DNA of 64,000 bases from Prodigiosinella confusarubida (GCF_002847015.1 NZ_CP025085.1:682001-746000); one strand, 5' to 3'. Counted from the first letter of the stretch, positions 28,416-39,265 are shown. The notes: generated from the sequence alone by a model not told the origin. Translations and numbers: made by a program.

Positions 28416-28991
28416 CTATTGGCGGATGTAGAGCCGATAAGCCACTTGACCTGCTATCTTTTCCCGGTGTAATAGCCAGTTCTTCGGGATGGACAGCGTA
28501 TGATTTTCTGCTTCGGTTTCTATGTAAATCCAGGCTTCCGGAGCCAGCCAGCCTTGCGATTCCAACAGATGGAGGGTGTTGTTAAGCAAGTCTTTGCGAA
28601 ACGGCGGATCCAGAAAAACGACATCAAAAGGCTCACCCGGCTGCGCCAGCCATTGCCGTGTATCCGTATTGATGACGTTGGCATTTTCTGCCCGGAGTAA
28701 TGTCAGATTCTGCACCAATTGTCGGGCAATAGTGTGCTCTGTTTCTAATAATGTGGCATGGGCAGCATAACGAGACAGTGCTTCCAGGCTGAGTGCACCA
28801 CTGCCGGCAAAGCAATCCAGACAACGTGCTTGTTGAATAACCGGCGCCAACCAGTTGAATAATGTCTCACGTACCCGGTCCGTCGTTGGGCGCAATCCGG
28901 GACTGTCCGGTACGGGAAGTTTTCTGCCACGCCACTGACCGCCGATAATCCGGATTTGGCCAGTTGACGATTTTGCATTTTGTTTTGCCAT
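28416..28991 (-). CDS. rsmD: 16S rRNA (guanine966-N2)-methyltransferase RsmD
   Basis: SAM-dependent enzyme that methylates G966 of 16S rRNA in the assembled 30S subunit. The 191 residues contain the SAM-binding loop LDCFAGSGALSLEALSR and the amino-methyltransferase motif IV VVFLDPPFRKDLL. RsmD/YhhF and divergent ftsY are neighbours across enterobacteria. The 306 bases between rsmD and ftsY (28992-29297) show no gene or clear signal other than the two presumed promoters. Confidence 0.95.
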   Translation of the reverse strand: MAKQNAKSSTGQIRIIGGQWRGRKLPVPDSPGLRPTTDRVRETLFNWLAPVIQQARCLDCFAGSGALSLEALSRYAAHATLLETEHTIARQLVQNLTLLRAENANVINTDTRQWLAQPGEPFDVVFLDPPFRKDLLNNTLHLLESQGWLAPEAWIYIETEAENHTLSIPKNWLLHREKIAGQVAYRLYIRQ

Positions 28992-29297
28992 AGCGTGATG
29001 TTTTACCGAATTTCGGTACCGAGAGTGGCTCTGCCGTAAAATAGAATAGCGCTATTCTAACGGCGGTCAGCGGTAGAGGGAATGTATAAGATGACATCGT
29101 TATGGTTATCTGGTGTAAAGGATGACTCCTTCGGCTTTTCTCTTCAGTGGGTTTGACATACTTGGTTACGGAGATTGTCGGTCAGAGGTACCGTTCGCTG
29201 CGTGTTGCTGTGGTCGGGAAAGTGTTAAACTCGTTGTTTTGTTGACTTCATTGATTATTTATTCGCCGCACTGGGTGGCGAGGAGCGCGATTACAAT

Positions 29298-30608
29298 ATG
29301 GCAAAAGAGAAGAAGCGCGGATTGTTTTCCTGGCTGGGATTAAAGCGGCAGGAAGAAGAGAACACCAAGCAGCCGCAAGAGAAACCTGACACAGGTGAAA
29401 CGGTTGATTTGGTTCCGGATGCACCGTTATCAACGGACACCTCTGCGCCGCAGCCCTTGACGGCAGAGCCGGATGATGAACCCGTGGTCTCGCAGGAAGA
29501 TGAGAAACAGGTTGTCAGTCAACAATCTGACGTTGTGGTGGAAAACGTGACGATTTCGTTATCGTCCGCAGAAGTGGAACCTGATGAACCACCCGTGGTA
29601 GCAGAAGATCGTGAAGCCAACGCCTTGTCGGAAAAGGAATTGCCACAAGAGATGGACGCCAATCCGGCACCCCAGGAGCGTCCGACCAAAGAAGGATTTT
29701 TTGCCCGACTGAAACGCAGTCTGGTCAAAACCCGACAAAATCTGGGTTCCGGATTTGTCGGATTGTTTCGTGGCAGGAAAATTGATGATGATCTGTTTGA
29801 AGCGTTGGAAGAACAACTGATTATTGCTGATGTTGGGGTAGAAACTACCCGTAAAATTATCACCAGTCTTATGGACCATGTCAGCCGTAAGCAGCTTAAA
29901 GATACCGATATGCTGATGACCAAACTCAAAGAAGAGATGGCCGGCATTCTGGCAAAAGTGGATGAACCGCTGAATATTGAAGGTAAAACACCTTTTGTCA
30001 TCCTGATGGTTGGTGTCAATGGTGTCGGCAAAACCACCACTATTGGCAAAATGGCGCGTCAGTATCAGGCACAAGGGAAATCGGTGATGTTGGCGGCGGG
30101 GGATACTTTTCGTGCTGCCGCGGTAGAGCAGCTTCAGGTGTGGGGTCAACGTAATAATGTAACGGTGATCGCGCAGCATACCGGTGCTGATTCCGCCTCG
30201 GTGATTTTCGATGCTATTGAGGCAGCGAAAGCGCGTGGAGTTGATGTGTTGATTGCCGATACCGCCGGGCGTTTACAAAATAAAGCCCACTTGATGGACG
30301 AGTTGAAAAAAATCGTGCGGGTGATGAAAAAACTGGATGCAGAGGCTCCGCACGAAGTCATGCTGACGCTGGATGCCAGCACTGGACAGAATGCGGTCAG
30401 TCAAGCCAGACTGTTCAACGAAGCCGTCGGCCTGAGTGGTATTGCACTCACCAAGCTGGATGGTACTGCCAAAGGCGGTGTGATATTTGCTATTGCCGAC
30501 CAGTTTGGTATCCCGATCCGGTATATCGGCGTTGGGGAAAGTATTGAAGATTTGAGACCGTTTAAGGCTGATGATTTTATTGAGGCCCTGTTTGCCCGTG
30601 AAGACTAA
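29298..30608 (+). CDS. ftsY: Signal recognition particle receptor FtsY
   Basis: SRP receptor GTPase that docks ribosome-SRP complexes at the inner membrane. Of 436 residues, about the first 130 form the acidic, variable A domain (Glu/Asp/Pro-rich). The NG domain follows, with P-loop GVNGVGKTTTIGK (from residue 239), DTAGRLQNK, and the TKLDGTAKGG G4/G5 region. The A domain is shorter than that of E. coli FtsY (about 497 residues). First gene of ftsYEX; ftsE follows 26 bases later. Confidence 0.97.
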   Translation: MAKEKKRGLFSWLGLKRQEEENTKQPQEKPDTGETVDLVPDAPLSTDTSAPQPLTAEPDDEPVVSQEDEKQVVSQQSDVVVENVTISLSSAEVEPDEPPVVAEDREANALSEKELPQEMDANPAPQERPTKEGFFARLKRSLVKTRQNLGSGFVGLFRGRKIDDDLFEALEEQLIIADVGVETTRKIITSLMDHVSRKQLKDTDMLMTKLKEEMAGILAKVDEPLNIEGKTPFVILMVGVNGVGKTTTIGKMARQYQAQGKSVMLAAGDTFRAAAVEQLQVWGQRNNVTVIAQHTGADSASVIFDAIEAAKARGVDVLIADTAGRLQNKAHLMDELKKIVRVMKKLDAEAPHEVMLTLDASTGQNAVSQARLFNEAVGLSGIALTKLDGTAKGGVIFAIADQFGIPIRYIGVGESIEDLRPFKADDFIEALFARED

Positions 30609-30634
30609 AAATTTGCTCGCGAGGATGAGAACGG

Positions 30635-31315
30635 ATGATTCGCTTTGAACAGGTCAGTAAAGCTTATCTCGGCGGACGTCAGGCTTTACAGGGCGTAGAT
30701 TTTCATATTCGCCCCGCTGAGATGGTATTTCTGACCGGCCATTCCGGTGCAGGGAAAAGTACCCTGCTGAAACTGATTTGCGGTATTGAGCGCCCCAGCG
30801 CAGGCCATATCCTGTTCGGTGGGCATGACATCAGCCGTCTTAAAAAGCGTGAAATACCCTTCTTGCGTCGACAGGTGGGGATGATTTTTCAGGATCATCA
30901 TTTGCTGATGGATCGTACTGTTTATGAGAATGTGGCGATGCCGTTGATCATTTCCGGTGCCAGCAGTGAAGACATTCGCCGTCGTGTGTCAGCGGCATTG
31001 GATAAAGTTGGCCTGCTGGATAAAGCGCGCAATTATCCGATTCAGCTTTCTGGTGGTGAACAGCAACGGGTGGGCATCGCCCGTGCGGTGGTGAACAAAC
31101 CCGTGGTACTTCTGGCGGATGAGCCAACGGGCAATCTGGACGATGTACTGTCGGAGGGTATTCTGCGGTTGTTTGAAGAGTTTAACCGGGTCGGGGTGAC
31201 TGTGCTGATGGCAACCCACGATACAGGACTGATTTCATGCCGGAATTATCGGGTACTGACCCTGTCTCAGGGACGCATGCTGGGAGGACATTACGATGGT
31301 GAATCGCGCCCGTAA
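30635..31315 (+). CDS. ftsE: Cell division ATP-binding protein FtsE
   Basis: ABC ATPase that with FtsX couples divisome constriction to activation of peptidoglycan hydrolases through EnvC. The 226-residue protein has Walker [13 protein letters not shown], signature [14 protein letters not shown], Walker [13 protein letters not shown] and H-loop ATHD. GAGGATGAGAACGG precedes the ATG. The stop lies 20 bases inside ftsX, indicating coupling. Confidence 0.96.
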   Translation: MIRFEQVSKAYLGGRQALQGVDFHIRPAEMVFLTGHSGAGKSTLLKLICGIERPSAGHILFGGHDISRLKKREIPFLRRQVGMIFQDHHLLMDRTVYENVAMPLIISGASSEDIRRRVSAALDKVGLLDKARNYPIQLSGGEQQRVGIARAVVNKPVVLLADEPTGNLDDVLSEGILRLFEEFNRVGVTVLMATHDTGLISCRNYRVLTLSQGRMLGGHYDGESRP

Positions 31316-32264
31316 AACGAACAAACCCAGTATGAAAACCAAGTCACTGCGCGGTGGTTGGCGGGAGCAGTGGCGTTATGCCTGGATGAGTGCTCTGAAA
31401 GATATGCTGCGTCAGCCGCTGGCAACACTGTTGACCATCATGGTTATCGCTATTTCCCTGACATTGCCCAGTATCTGTTATTTGGTCTGGAAAAATGTCA
31501 GTCAGGCGGCGGCTCAGTGGTATCCGACACCTCAACTGACAGTCTATTTGGATAAATCGCTGGATGATAACGCCGCCGAGGCGGTTATCAATAAAATCAA
31601 GACGGAAGACGGTGTCGATAAGGTTAATTATCTGTCCCGCGCCGAAGCGATGGGTGAATTTCGTAACTGGTCCGGGTTTGGTGGTGCGCTGGATATGCTG
31701 GAAGAGAATCCGCTACCTGCCGTAGCGATAGTGACCCCCAAACTCACTTTTCAGAGTACCGACACGCTTACCTCACTGCGGGACCGCATTGCGGCAACGC
31801 AAGGTGTGGATGAAGTCCGAATGGATGACAGTTGGTTCTCGCGGCTGATGGCGTTAACCGGGTTGGTCGGTCAGATTGCCGCCACCATTGGCATTCTGAT
31901 GGTGGTAGCGGTATTCCTGGTAATTGGCAACAGCGTACGTCTGAGCATCTTCAGCCGTCGTGATACGATTAACGTCATGAAGCTGATTGGCGCCACCGAT
32001 GGTTTCATTTTGCGACCGTTCTTGAACGGTGGGGCGCTACTGGGGTTTTGTGGTGCGGTGTTCTCATTGATCTTGTCGCAGGCATTGGTCTGGAAACTGG
32101 CCGTTGGCGTTAAACAGGTCGCATCGGTATTCGGTACAACGTTCACGGTGCAAGGGTTAGGCTGGGATGAAGCCGTGTTGCTGATTCTGATCGCCGCCAT
32201 CATCGGCTGGTTGGCTGCCTGGTTGGCTACAGTACAACATTTACGCCGTTTTACACCGGAATAA
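31296..32264 (+). CDS. ftsX: Cell division protein FtsX
   Basis: Integral membrane partner of FtsE with four membrane helices and a large periplasmic loop that recruits EnvC at the septum. The 322-residue protein has helix 1 at [20 protein letters not shown], a periplasmic domain of roughly 120 residues, and three C-terminal helices ([19 protein letters not shown] onward). Starts inside ftsE. The short basic N-terminal cytoplasmic tail is typical. Confidence 0.95.
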   Translation: MVNRARKTNKPSMKTKSLRGGWREQWRYAWMSALKDMLRQPLATLLTIMVIAISLTLPSICYLVWKNVSQAAAQWYPTPQLTVYLDKSLDDNAAEAVINKIKTEDGVDKVNYLSRAEAMGEFRNWSGFGGALDMLEENPLPAVAIVTPKLTFQSTDTLTSLRDRIAATQGVDEVRMDDSWFSRLMALTGLVGQIAATIGILMVVAVFLVIGNSVRLSIFSRRDTINVMKLIGATDGFILRPFLNGGALLGFCGAVFSLILSQALVWKLAVGVKQVASVFGTTFTVQGLGWDEAVLLILIAAIIGWLAAWLATVQHLRRFTPE

Positions 32265-32381
32265 GCTTTTTTTGATATACTCTGCTTTAGTGGTACACAG
32301 GCGTACAGCAGAAGTAGCGTGTTGCTACGGTGCTTTTCAGCGCATTATTTCGCTTGTTTTGTGTTTACACATTGCGGATTT

Positions 32382-32409
32382 TCCATCTTGATATGTAAAA
32401 CAAGATGGA
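32382..32409. repeat. 9-base inverted repeat in the rpoH upstream region
   Basis: TCCATCTTG (32382-32390) and CAAGATGGA (32401-32409) are perfect arms around ATATGTAAAA, eleven bases before the sigma-E-like -35 box. It could be an operator or the ftsX mRNA end; there is no T-tract. Confidence 0.6.
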
Positions 32410-32419
32410 TAAAAATGTA

Positions 32420-32449
32420 GGAACTTATAGTGTAAATCACCACTCTTAA
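32420..32449 (+). promoter_or_regulatory. Sigma-E-like promoter of rpoH
   Basis: GGAACTT (32420-32426), 17 bases, then TCTTAA (32444-32449) resembles the sigma-E consensus (GGAACTT / TCTGA-like), as at the E. coli rpoH P3 promoter. It lies about 120 bases before the rpoH ATG. The other rpoH promoters known in E. coli were not individually identified here. The full gap is 32265-32569. Confidence 0.5.
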
Positions 32450-32569
32450 TCATACATGAGCCGGATTTTGTCGTCGGTGCCATTTGCAGCACAAAAGTAC
32501 TACAGAGTAGCGATGGGTATGATGCTTAATGATTCATTACTGCATGAACGATTTTATGAGAGGGATTGA

Positions 32570-33427
32570 ATGACCAAAGATATGCAAACTTTCACTTTAG
32601 TTCCCCAGGGCAGTCTGGAAGGGTACATTCGTGCCGCCAATGCCTATCCGATGCTGACGGCAGAGGAAGAGCGGGCGCTGGCTGAACGGCTGCATTACCA
32701 GGGAGATCTGGAGGCTGCCAAGCAGCTTATCCTGCCACACCTGCGCTTTGTTATTCATGTCGCCCGTAATTATTCTGGTTATGGCTTGCCGCAAGCGGAC
32801 TTGATCCAGGAAGGCAACATCGGTCTGATGAAGGCGGTGCGTCGTTTTAATCCTGATGTGGGCGTTCGTCTGGTTTCCTTTGCCGTACATTGGATCAAGG
32901 CGGAAATCCACGAATATGTGTTGCGTAACTGGCGTATCGTCAAAGTTGCGACCACTAAAGCACAGCGTAAGCTGTTCTTTAATCTGCGTAAGACTAAACA
33001 GCGCCTCGGCTGGTTCAGTGCGGATGAAGTTGAACTGGTAGCGCGTGAGCTGGGCGTGTCCAGCAAAGATGTCCTTGAAATGGAATCCCGCATGTCAGCG
33101 CAGGATATGACTTTTGATCCGACGCCGGATGATGATGCACAACCGGGCCATGCAATGGCGCCGATGCTTTATCTACAGGATAAATCCTCTGACTTTGCTG
33201 ACGGCATCGAGGAAGATAACTGGGAAAGTCATGCGGCCGATAAATTGAGCTTTGCCCTGGAAGGGTTGGATGAACGTAGTCAGCATATCATCCGCGCCCG
33301 CTGGCTGGACGATGACAACAAGTCCACGTTGCAGGAGTTAGCCGATCATTATGGTGTTTCTGCTGAGCGTGTTCGTCAATTGGAAAAGAATGCCATGAAA
33401 AAGCTGCGCACTGCGATAGAAGCGTAG
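32570..33427 (+). CDS. rpoH: RNA polymerase sigma-32 factor RpoH
   Basis: Heat-shock sigma factor. The 285 residues contain region 2 ([47 protein letters not shown]), the RpoH-specific box QRKLFFNLR (132-140), and region 4 with a helix-turn-helix ([20 protein letters not shown]). In E. coli rpoH translation is controlled by a 5' RNA thermometer and turnover by DnaK/FtsH; the start-codon context here (GAGAGGGATTGA) was not folded. Located after ftsYEX as in E. coli, ending in a strong terminator. Confidence 0.97.
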   Translation: MTKDMQTFTLVPQGSLEGYIRAANAYPMLTAEEERALAERLHYQGDLEAAKQLILPHLRFVIHVARNYSGYGLPQADLIQEGNIGLMKAVRRFNPDVGVRLVSFAVHWIKAEIHEYVLRNWRIVKVATTKAQRKLFFNLRKTKQRLGWFSADEVELVARELGVSSKDVLEMESRMSAQDMTFDPTPDDDAQPGHAMAPMLYLQDKSSDFADGIEEDNWESHAADKLSFALEGLDERSQHIIRARWLDDDNKSTLQELADHYGVSAERVRQLEKNAMKKLRTAIEA

Positions 33428-33450
33428 TTACAGCGCGGAAGGGCAAGTCA

Positions 33451-33477
33451 AAACGACCGGAAGTGTCCGGTCGTTTT
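33451..33477 (+). terminator. Intrinsic terminator after rpoH
   Basis: Perfect 11-base stem AAACGACCGGA (33451-33461) with TCCGGTCGTTT (33466-33476), four-base loop AGTG, ending in TTTT. It lies 24 bases after the rpoH stop and before the convergent panM. Confidence 0.9.
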
Positions 33478-33501
33478 ATGTTCTTATCACCATCACCACA
33501 C

Positions 33502-33906
33502 CTATTTCTGAACCGTATATTCCCACCCGCCTGATACCGGATAGAAACCGCAGGACTGCATGAACTTGTCCATGACTTCTTCGCTGACCATCGCGTGGTC
33601 GGCCGCATCTAGCCACCACTCCTTTATCTGAGGCAGTGCGCGTAGTACTTCTTCGATCATATATTTCCCTACGCCATGACGTCGAGTTGAATCCCGTACT
33701 TTCAAATCAGTCAGTTCGGCATATTTCCCTTCTATCTCAACGAATACGCCTGCCAGCAAATGGCCATTAAAACGGGAGACAAACAATTTACGGTCCTCAC
33801 TCAACTCTTTTTCCAGTAGTTCAAAATTCTGATGTGGCCAGATTTTGGCGAGATCAAGCCTGTCCTGTTCGCTAAGTGTAGTCAGGCATTCAACCGTTAA
33901 TTTCAT
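33502..33906 (-). CDS. panM: Aspartate decarboxylase maturation/regulatory factor PanM (PanZ), GNAT fold
   Basis: GNAT-fold protein that promotes autocleavage of the pantothenate enzyme PanD and limits its activity in response to CoA. The 134 residues carry the acetyl-CoA-binding GNAT loop (KVRDSTRRHGVGKYMIEEVL). Size and location between rpoH and liv match E. coli yhhK/panM. It reads toward rpoH. Confidence 0.88.
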   Translation of the reverse strand: MKLTVECLTTLSEQDRLDLAKIWPHQNFELLEKELSEDRKLFVSRFNGHLLAGVFVEIEGKYAELTDLKVRDSTRRHGVGKYMIEEVLRALPQIKEWWLDAADHAMVSEEVMDKFMQSCGFYPVSGGWEYTVQK

Positions 33907-33956
33907 TTGATGATGCTCCAGTTAATTCATGAAAATATTGTAGTGAGCCTGTATCA

Positions 33957-33976
33957 AAAAAGTTGTGTAACTTTTT
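33957..33976. repeat. A/T-flanked hairpin 50 bases upstream of panM
   Basis: AAAAAGTT (33957-33964) and AACTTTTT (33969-33976) form a perfect hairpin with loop GTGT, flanked so that it ends in T-runs on either strand. This looks like a bidirectional terminator but lies in the divergent panM/livK gap (33907-34310), perhaps limiting a leader transcript. Confidence 0.45.
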
Positions 33977-34246
33977 CTGTACGGTTAACAGGGGAAATGT
34001 TTTTTTTGTTGCTTATTTTTCGAGTAATGGATCGATATATGATGCATAAACCAGCATAACTAACCATGTATAAAATAAAAGTTGGATTTTAAGGCTGGTA
34101 TTTTATCCTGTTCGTATCGCTTATTTCTGTTAGCATGAGTTGCTTTACAGCATAAAATTCCTGTTTAATGGTATGAAAAATAAAGCCTTATTATAAACTA
34201 TTGCTAATACTTAGCCTAACTCGTTATTACTTATAAAGAAAGCGTA

Positions 34247-34262
34247 GATAATCACGATTATC
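34247..34262. promoter_or_regulatory. Palindrome in the livK promoter region
   Basis: GATAATC-AC-GATTATC is a perfect dyad just downstream of a possible -10 (TTATAAAG at 34231) and 49 bases before the livK ATG. It is a candidate operator; in E. coli the liv genes are controlled by Lrp and leucine, but this dyad is not a known Lrp match. The rest of the gap is AT-rich with nothing recognised. Confidence 0.35.
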
Positions 34263-34310
34263 GTTAATGATTATAGCAATATCCAAAAATGACCGACGGG
34301 GTAAAAACGG

Positions 34311-35423
34311 ATGAAATTAAATACAGGTAAAGTATTGCTGATGGGGTGTATGGCGTTTGCCATGAGTCACGCGGTTAATGCCGCCGATATCAAGATTGCG
34401 GTAGTCGGCGCCATGTCTGGCCCGGTAGCACAATACGGTGATATGGAGTTTATTGGCGCTCGACAGGCGATTGCTGACATCAACGCCAAAGGCGGTGTCA
34501 ATGGCAACAAACTGGTTGGCGTCGAATATGACGATGCCTGTGACCCGAAACAGGCCGTAGCGGTAGCAAACAAGGTGATTAACGATGGCATTCGCTATGT
34601 TATCGGTCACTTATGCTCTTCTTCGACACAGCCAGCTTCTGATATTTATGAAGATGAGGGCGTGCTCATGATCACGCCCGCTGCCACCAATGCGGATCTG
34701 ACCACCCGTGGTTATAAAATGATCATGCGTACCACCGGTCTGGATTCCGATCAGGGGCCGACGGCGGCGAAATATATCATGGAAACTGTGAAGCCGAAGA
34801 GAATCGCGGTGATTCATGACAAACAACAATATGGCGAAGGTTTGGCCCGTTCGGTGCAGGAAAATCTGAAAAAAGCCAACGCCAATGTAGTGTTGTTTGA
34901 AGGGATAACGGCGGGGGATAAAGATTTTTCCTCATTAGTGGCGCGCCTGAAGAAAGACGATGTTGATTTCGTTTATTTTGGTGGTTACTACCCGGAGATG
35001 GGGCAGATTCTGCGTCAGTCCCGTCAAGCAGGGTTAACCGCTCAATTTATGGGTCCTGAAGGTGTTGGTAACTCTTCTTTGTCCAACATTGCGGGTGCGG
35101 CCTCTGAAGGTATGCTGGTAACCTTGCCGAAACGCTATGATCAGGTTCCTGCCAACCAGCCGATTGTCGACGAGCTGAAAGCCAAAAAACTGGATCCGAC
35201 CGGCCCGTTTGTCTGGACGACCTATGCCGCTATTCAATCACTCACTACCGCTATGAAGCGCAGCGGTAGCATGGAACCGGAAAAACTGGTTGCCGACCTG
35301 AAAGCGAAACCGGTTGATACCGTAATGGGTACATTAAGCTGGGATGCAAAAGGTGACCTGAAAGGGTTTGAATTTGGTGTATTTAAGTGGCACGCAGACG
35401 GTACTTCTTCCATCGTGAAGTAA
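34311..35423 (+). CDS. livK: Branched-chain amino-acid/leucine-binding periplasmic protein LivK (LivJ-like)
   Basis: Periplasmic type-I binding protein delivering leucine, isoleucine or valine to LivHMGF. The 370-residue precursor has a signal peptide ([16 protein letters not shown], cleavage before ADIKIA). Family features include [17 protein letters not shown], the disulfide-forming pair [19 protein letters not shown], and [15 protein letters not shown]. Only one binding-protein gene precedes livH here, whereas E. coli has livJ and livK, so specificity (leucine-only or broad) cannot be assigned. Followed by livH after a hairpin. Confidence 0.93.
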   Translation: MKLNTGKVLLMGCMAFAMSHAVNAADIKIAVVGAMSGPVAQYGDMEFIGARQAIADINAKGGVNGNKLVGVEYDDACDPKQAVAVANKVINDGIRYVIGHLCSSSTQPASDIYEDEGVLMITPAATNADLTTRGYKMIMRTTGLDSDQGPTAAKYIMETVKPKRIAVIHDKQQYGEGLARSVQENLKKANANVVLFEGITAGDKDFSSLVARLKKDDVDFVYFGGYYPEMGQILRQSRQAGLTAQFMGPEGVGNSSLSNIAGAASEGMLVTLPKRYDQVPANQPIVDELKAKKLDPTGPFVWTTYAAIQSLTTAMKRSGSMEPEKLVADLKAKPVDTVMGTLSWDAKGDLKGFEFGVFKWHADGTSSIVK

Positions 35424-35455
35424 TTGGCCAAATCTGTATTACTCCTGAATGCCGA

Positions 35456-35484
35456 TGCCCCTGCTGCTAAAAGACGTGGGGGCA
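35456..35484 (+). promoter_or_regulatory. Intercistronic hairpin between livK and livH
   Basis: TGCCCC (35456-35461) can pair with GGGGCA (35479-35484) in the 78-base gap. Such stems after a binding-protein gene often stabilise its mRNA or reduce read-through so that the binding protein outnumbers the permease. Confidence 0.4.
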
Positions 35485-35501
35485 ATATCTAAGGTTAAGG
35501 T

Positions 35502-36428
35502 ATGTCCGAGCAGTTCCTCTATTTCCTTCAGCAAATGTTCAACGGCCTGACGTTGGGCAGTACCTACGCGCTGATTGCCATTGGTTACACCATGGTTTAC
35601 GGCATTATCGGTATGATTAACTTCGCCCACGGTGAAGTTTATATGATCGGTAGCTATGTCTCCTTTATCGTGATTGCCGCATTGATGATGATGGGCATTG
35701 ATACTGGCTGGTTGTTGATCGGCGTGGCCTTCATTGCGTCGGTGGTTATTTCAAGCGCCTATGGCTGGAGCATTGAACGCGTCGCCTATAAACCGGTGCG
35801 TAACTCCAAGCGTTTGATTGCCCTTATCTCTGCCATCGGGATGTCTATATTTCTACAAAACTATGTCAGTTTGACCCAGGGCTCGCGTGATGTGGCGTTA
35901 CCCAATCTGGTGAAAGGGCAATGGACGCTGGGTGAAAGCAACGGTTTTGCCGCGACCATCAGCACCATGCAGTTGATCATCTGGGTGGTGACTTTTCTGG
36001 CGATGCTGGCGCTGACGCTATTTATCCGTTATTCCCGCATGGGCCGTGCCTGCCGCGCTTGTGCAGAAGATCTGAAAATGGCTAGTCTGCTGGGCATCAG
36101 CGCGGATCGTGTCATCTCTCTGACCTTCGTTATCGGTGCTGCTATGGCGGCGGTCGCCGGTGTATTGCTGGGTCAATTTTATGGCGTGATTAATCCGTAT
36201 ATCGGTTTTATGGCCGGGATGAAAGCCTTTACTGCTGCCGTGTTAGGCGGGATCGGTAGTATCCCTGGGGCGATGATCGGCGGGTTAATCCTGGGTATTG
36301 CGGAGGCGCTGACTTCCGCCTATCTGAGTACGGAATACAAGGATGTTGTGTCATTTGCGTTATTGATTGTCGTGCTGTTAGTGATGCCCACCGGTATTTT
36401 GGGGCGTCCGGAGGTTGAGAAGGTATGA
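35502..36428 (+). CDS. livH: Branched-chain amino-acid ABC transporter permease LivH
   Basis: Inner-membrane permease of the Liv importer. 308 residues with about eight membrane helices; family stretches [40 protein letters not shown] and the EAA-like loop. Its stop overlaps livM by ATGA. TCTAAGGTTAAGGT precedes the start. Confidence 0.95.
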   Translation: MSEQFLYFLQQMFNGLTLGSTYALIAIGYTMVYGIIGMINFAHGEVYMIGSYVSFIVIAALMMMGIDTGWLLIGVAFIASVVISSAYGWSIERVAYKPVRNSKRLIALISAIGMSIFLQNYVSLTQGSRDVALPNLVKGQWTLGESNGFAATISTMQLIIWVVTFLAMLALTLFIRYSRMGRACRACAEDLKMASLLGISADRVISLTFVIGAAMAAVAGVLLGQFYGVINPYIGFMAGMKAFTAAVLGGIGSIPGAMIGGLILGIAEALTSAYLSTEYKDVVSFALLIVVLLVMPTGILGRPEVEKV

Positions 36429-37699
36429 AGCAGCGCAATGTGATTAATGCCATCATATCGGCATTGGTACTGCTGGTGATGGCCACGTTCCTGATGGGAA
36501 TGCAACTGAGTCTCGACGGCACGAAACTGGTGGTACATGGTGCCAAAGCGGTACGTTGGTACTGGATTGGGGCTGGTTGCGCGATCGTCTTTGTTTTTCA
36601 GCTATTGCGTCCAGCATTGTCGCAAGGGATGAAGAAATTCTCCGGCCCGGCATGGGTGTTACCGAGCTTTGATGGTAGTACGCCACGGCAGAAATGGCTG
36701 GCGCTGGTACTGATTGTCGCCGCGATTGCCTGGCCGTTTCTGGTATCACGCGGTACGGTAGATATCGCCACCCTGACACTGATTTATGTCATGCTGGGAC
36801 TGGGTCTGAACGTGGTCGTGGGGCTTTCCGGCTTGTTGGTGTTGGGATATGGCGGATTTTATGCCATCGGTGCCTATACCTACGCGCTGTTGAGTCATTA
36901 TTACGGGTTGGGATTCTGGCAGAGTCTGCCGCTGGCAGGGATTACCGCCGCATTGTCTGGTTTTCTGCTGGGTTTCCCGGTATTGCGACTGCGTGGTGAT
37001 TATCTGGCGATTGTCACGCTCGGTTTTGGTGAGATTGTTCGCATCCTGTTATTGAACAATACCGGGTTCACTGGTGGGCCGAACGGTATCAGTCAGATTC
37101 CCAAACCGACGCTCTTCGGGCTGGAATTCAGCCGCACCCCGCGTGGTGGTGGCTGGGATACATTCCATCACTTCTTCGGCCTGACTTATAATCCCGATGA
37201 TCGCATCGTTTTCCTGTATCTGGTGGCGCTGCTGCTGGTAATACTGACGTTGTTCGTGATCAATCGTCTGCTGCGTATGCCGTTGGGTCGTGCCTGGGAA
37301 GCCCTGCGCGAAGACGAGATCGCCTGCCGTTCTCTGGGTCTCAGCCCAACCAAAATCAAACTGACCGCCTTTACCATCAGTGCCGCATTTGCTGGCTTTG
37401 CCGGTACGCTGTTCGCTGCTCGTCAGGGATTCGTCAGCCCGGAATCCTTTACGTTTGCGGAATCCGCCTTTGTGTTGGCTATCGTGGTACTGGGTGGTAT
37501 GGGATCGCAGTTTGCTGTCATTCTGGCTGCTGTTCTGCTGGTGGTTTCCCGTGAACTGATGCGTGATCTCAATGAGTACAGCATGTTGCTGCTGGGGGCG
37601 CTGATGGTGTTAATGATGATTTGGCGTCCGCAGGGGTTGTTACCGATGAAGCGTCCGCAGATGAAGCTAAAGGTGCAGAAGAAGGAAGGTCAGGCATGA
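36425..37699 (+). CDS. livM: Branched-chain amino-acid ABC transporter permease LivM
   Basis: Second Liv permease, pairing with LivH. The 424-residue protein has the enterobacterial N-terminal extension of ~100 residues with extra helices before the conserved core ([52 protein letters not shown]). Length matches E. coli LivM. It overlaps both livH and livG by four bases. Confidence 0.95.
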   Translation: MKQRNVINAIISALVLLVMATFLMGMQLSLDGTKLVVHGAKAVRWYWIGAGCAIVFVFQLLRPALSQGMKKFSGPAWVLPSFDGSTPRQKWLALVLIVAAIAWPFLVSRGTVDIATLTLIYVMLGLGLNVVVGLSGLLVLGYGGFYAIGAYTYALLSHYYGLGFWQSLPLAGITAALSGFLLGFPVLRLRGDYLAIVTLGFGEIVRILLLNNTGFTGGPNGISQIPKPTLFGLEFSRTPRGGGWDTFHHFFGLTYNPDDRIVFLYLVALLLVILTLFVINRLLRMPLGRAWEALREDEIACRSLGLSPTKIKLTAFTISAAFAGFAGTLFAARQGFVSPESFTFAESAFVLAIVVLGGMGSQFAVILAAVLLVVSRELMRDLNEYSMLLLGALMVLMMIWRPQGLLPMKRPQMKLKVQKKEGQA

Positions 37700-38466
37700 G
37701 TACGCAGCCATTATTGTCGGTTAAAGGCTTGATGATGCGCTTCGGCGGCCTGCTGGCGGTGAACAATGTGGAACTGGATCTGTATAACGGGGAGATCGTT
37801 TCACTGATTGGTCCAAACGGTGCCGGTAAAACCACGGTATTTAACTGTCTGACCGGTTTTTATCGCCCTTCTGGTGGCACCATCATCTTGCGTGATCAGC
37901 ATCTGGAAGGAATACCCGGCCAGCAGATTGCCCGCATGGGCGTGGTGCGTACTTTCCAGCATGTGCGTCTGTTTCGTGAAATGACCGTAATTGAGAACCT
38001 GTTGGTAGCACAGCATCAGCACCTGAAAAGTGGTGTGTTTGCCGGTTTGTTGAAAACACCTGCATTTCGTCGCGCAGAAACGGATGCACAAAACCGTGCC
38101 GAGGTGTGGCTGGAACGGGTCGGTTTGTTGGATGTGGCGAACCGTCAGGCGGGGAATCTGGCTTACGGTCAGCAGCGGCGGCTGGAGATTGCCCGTTGCA
38201 TGGTGACACGTCCTGAACTATTGATGCTGGATGAGCCCGCAGCAGGTCTGAACCCGAGAGAGACGGAAGAACTGAATGATTTGATTGTCGATCTTCGCAA
38301 TAACCATCAGGTTTCGGTACTGCTGATTGAGCATGATATGAAGCTGGTGATGGGGATTTCCGATCGGATTTATGTGGTCAATCAGGGAACGCCGCTGGCA
38401 CAGGGCACGCCGGCAGAGATTCGTAATAACCCGGATGTTATTCGAGCATATCTGGGTGAAGGATAA
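37696..38466 (+). CDS. livG: Branched-chain amino-acid ABC transporter ATPase LivG
   Basis: ATPase of the Liv importer, 256 residues from ATG 37696 ([18 protein letters not shown]); the frame is open upstream inside livM but the ATGA overlap and the family N terminus favour this start. Walker [13 protein letters not shown], signature [13 protein letters not shown], Walker [16 protein letters not shown] and H-loop IEHDM are present; the LivG-type insertion between Q-loop and signature is visible. Confidence 0.95.
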   Translation: MSTQPLLSVKGLMMRFGGLLAVNNVELDLYNGEIVSLIGPNGAGKTTVFNCLTGFYRPSGGTIILRDQHLEGIPGQQIARMGVVRTFQHVRLFREMTVIENLLVAQHQHLKSGVFAGLLKTPAFRRAETDAQNRAEVWLERVGLLDVANRQAGNLAYGQQRRLEIARCMVTRPELLMLDEPAAGLNPRETEELNDLIVDLRNNHQVSVLLIEHDMKLVMGISDRIYVVNQGTPLAQGTPAEIRNNPDVIRAYLGEG

Positions 38467-38470
38467 GGTT

Positions 38471-39172
38471 ATGTTGTCATTGAATCAGGTTTCGGCGCAC
38501 TACGGCAAAATTCAGGCACTGCATCAGGTGAGCCTGCATATTAACCAGGGTGAAATCGTCACGCTTATCGGTGCCAATGGTGCGGGTAAAACTACATTGC
38601 TGGGGACGTTGTGTGGTGAACCGCGGGCGACGGAAGGAAGGGTAATTTTCGACGGTAAGGATATTACTGACTGGCAAACAGCGCATATCATGCGTGAAGC
38701 CATTGCTATCGTGCCAGAAGGTCGCCGAGTGTTCTCCCGCATGACGGTAGAAGAGAATCTGGCGATGGGCGGTTTTTTTGCCGACCGCGAACAGTATCAA
38801 CAACGAATTGAACGAGTTTATGAGCTGTTCCCGCGATTGTATGAACGTCGTGCCCAGCGTTCGGGCACTATGTCTGGCGGGGAACAGCAGATGCTGGCTA
38901 TTGGTCGTGCGCTGATGAGTCAACCGCGTTTGCTGTTGCTGGATGAGCCTTCACTGGGGCTGGCACCGATTATCATCTTGCAGATTTTCGATACTATCCA
39001 GCAATTGCGTGAAGAAGGTATGACCATATTTCTGGTGGAACAGAATGCCAATCAGGCCTTGCGTCTGGCGGATCGTGGCTATGTGTTGGAGAACGGTCGT
39101 GTTGTGCTGGAAGATACCGGGGCTGCGTTGCTTGCTAATGAGGCTGTACGTTCTGCCTATCTGGGTGGTTAG
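38471..39172 (+). CDS. livF: Branched-chain amino-acid ABC transporter ATPase LivF
   Basis: Second ATPase, completing LivKHMGF. ATG 38471 gives 233 residues (MLSLNQVSAHYGKIQALH), close to the E. coli length; the frame extends back into livG but without family similarity. Walker A GANGAGKTTLLG, signature MSGGEQQMLAIGRA, Walker B LLLLDEPSLGLAP. AGGATAAGGTT precedes the start. No strong terminator is visible in the 93 bases before the next gene, so read-through is possible. Confidence 0.95.
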   Translation: MLSLNQVSAHYGKIQALHQVSLHINQGEIVTLIGANGAGKTTLLGTLCGEPRATEGRVIFDGKDITDWQTAHIMREAIAIVPEGRRVFSRMTVEENLAMGGFFADREQYQQRIERVYELFPRLYERRAQRSGTMSGGEQQMLAIGRALMSQPRLLLLDEPSLGLAPIIILQIFDTIQQLREEGMTIFLVEQNANQALRLADRGYVLENGRVVLEDTGAALLANEAVRSAYLGG

Positions 39173-39265
39173 CAATTTTCGAGAGAAATGGTCAACGCTG
39201 TTGCAGGCCGATAAAACCGACCCATGGTGTGATCATCTTCTTTCCATACATAAGTGAGAGTCAAG

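Noticed and set aside
29122-29343. Open frame crossing the ftsY start
   Set aside because: Out of frame with ftsY and no recognisable product.
39254-39265. GTG start for the aminotransferase
   Set aside because: It lies within the Shine-Dalgarno-like GTGAGAG; ATG 39266 has better spacing.
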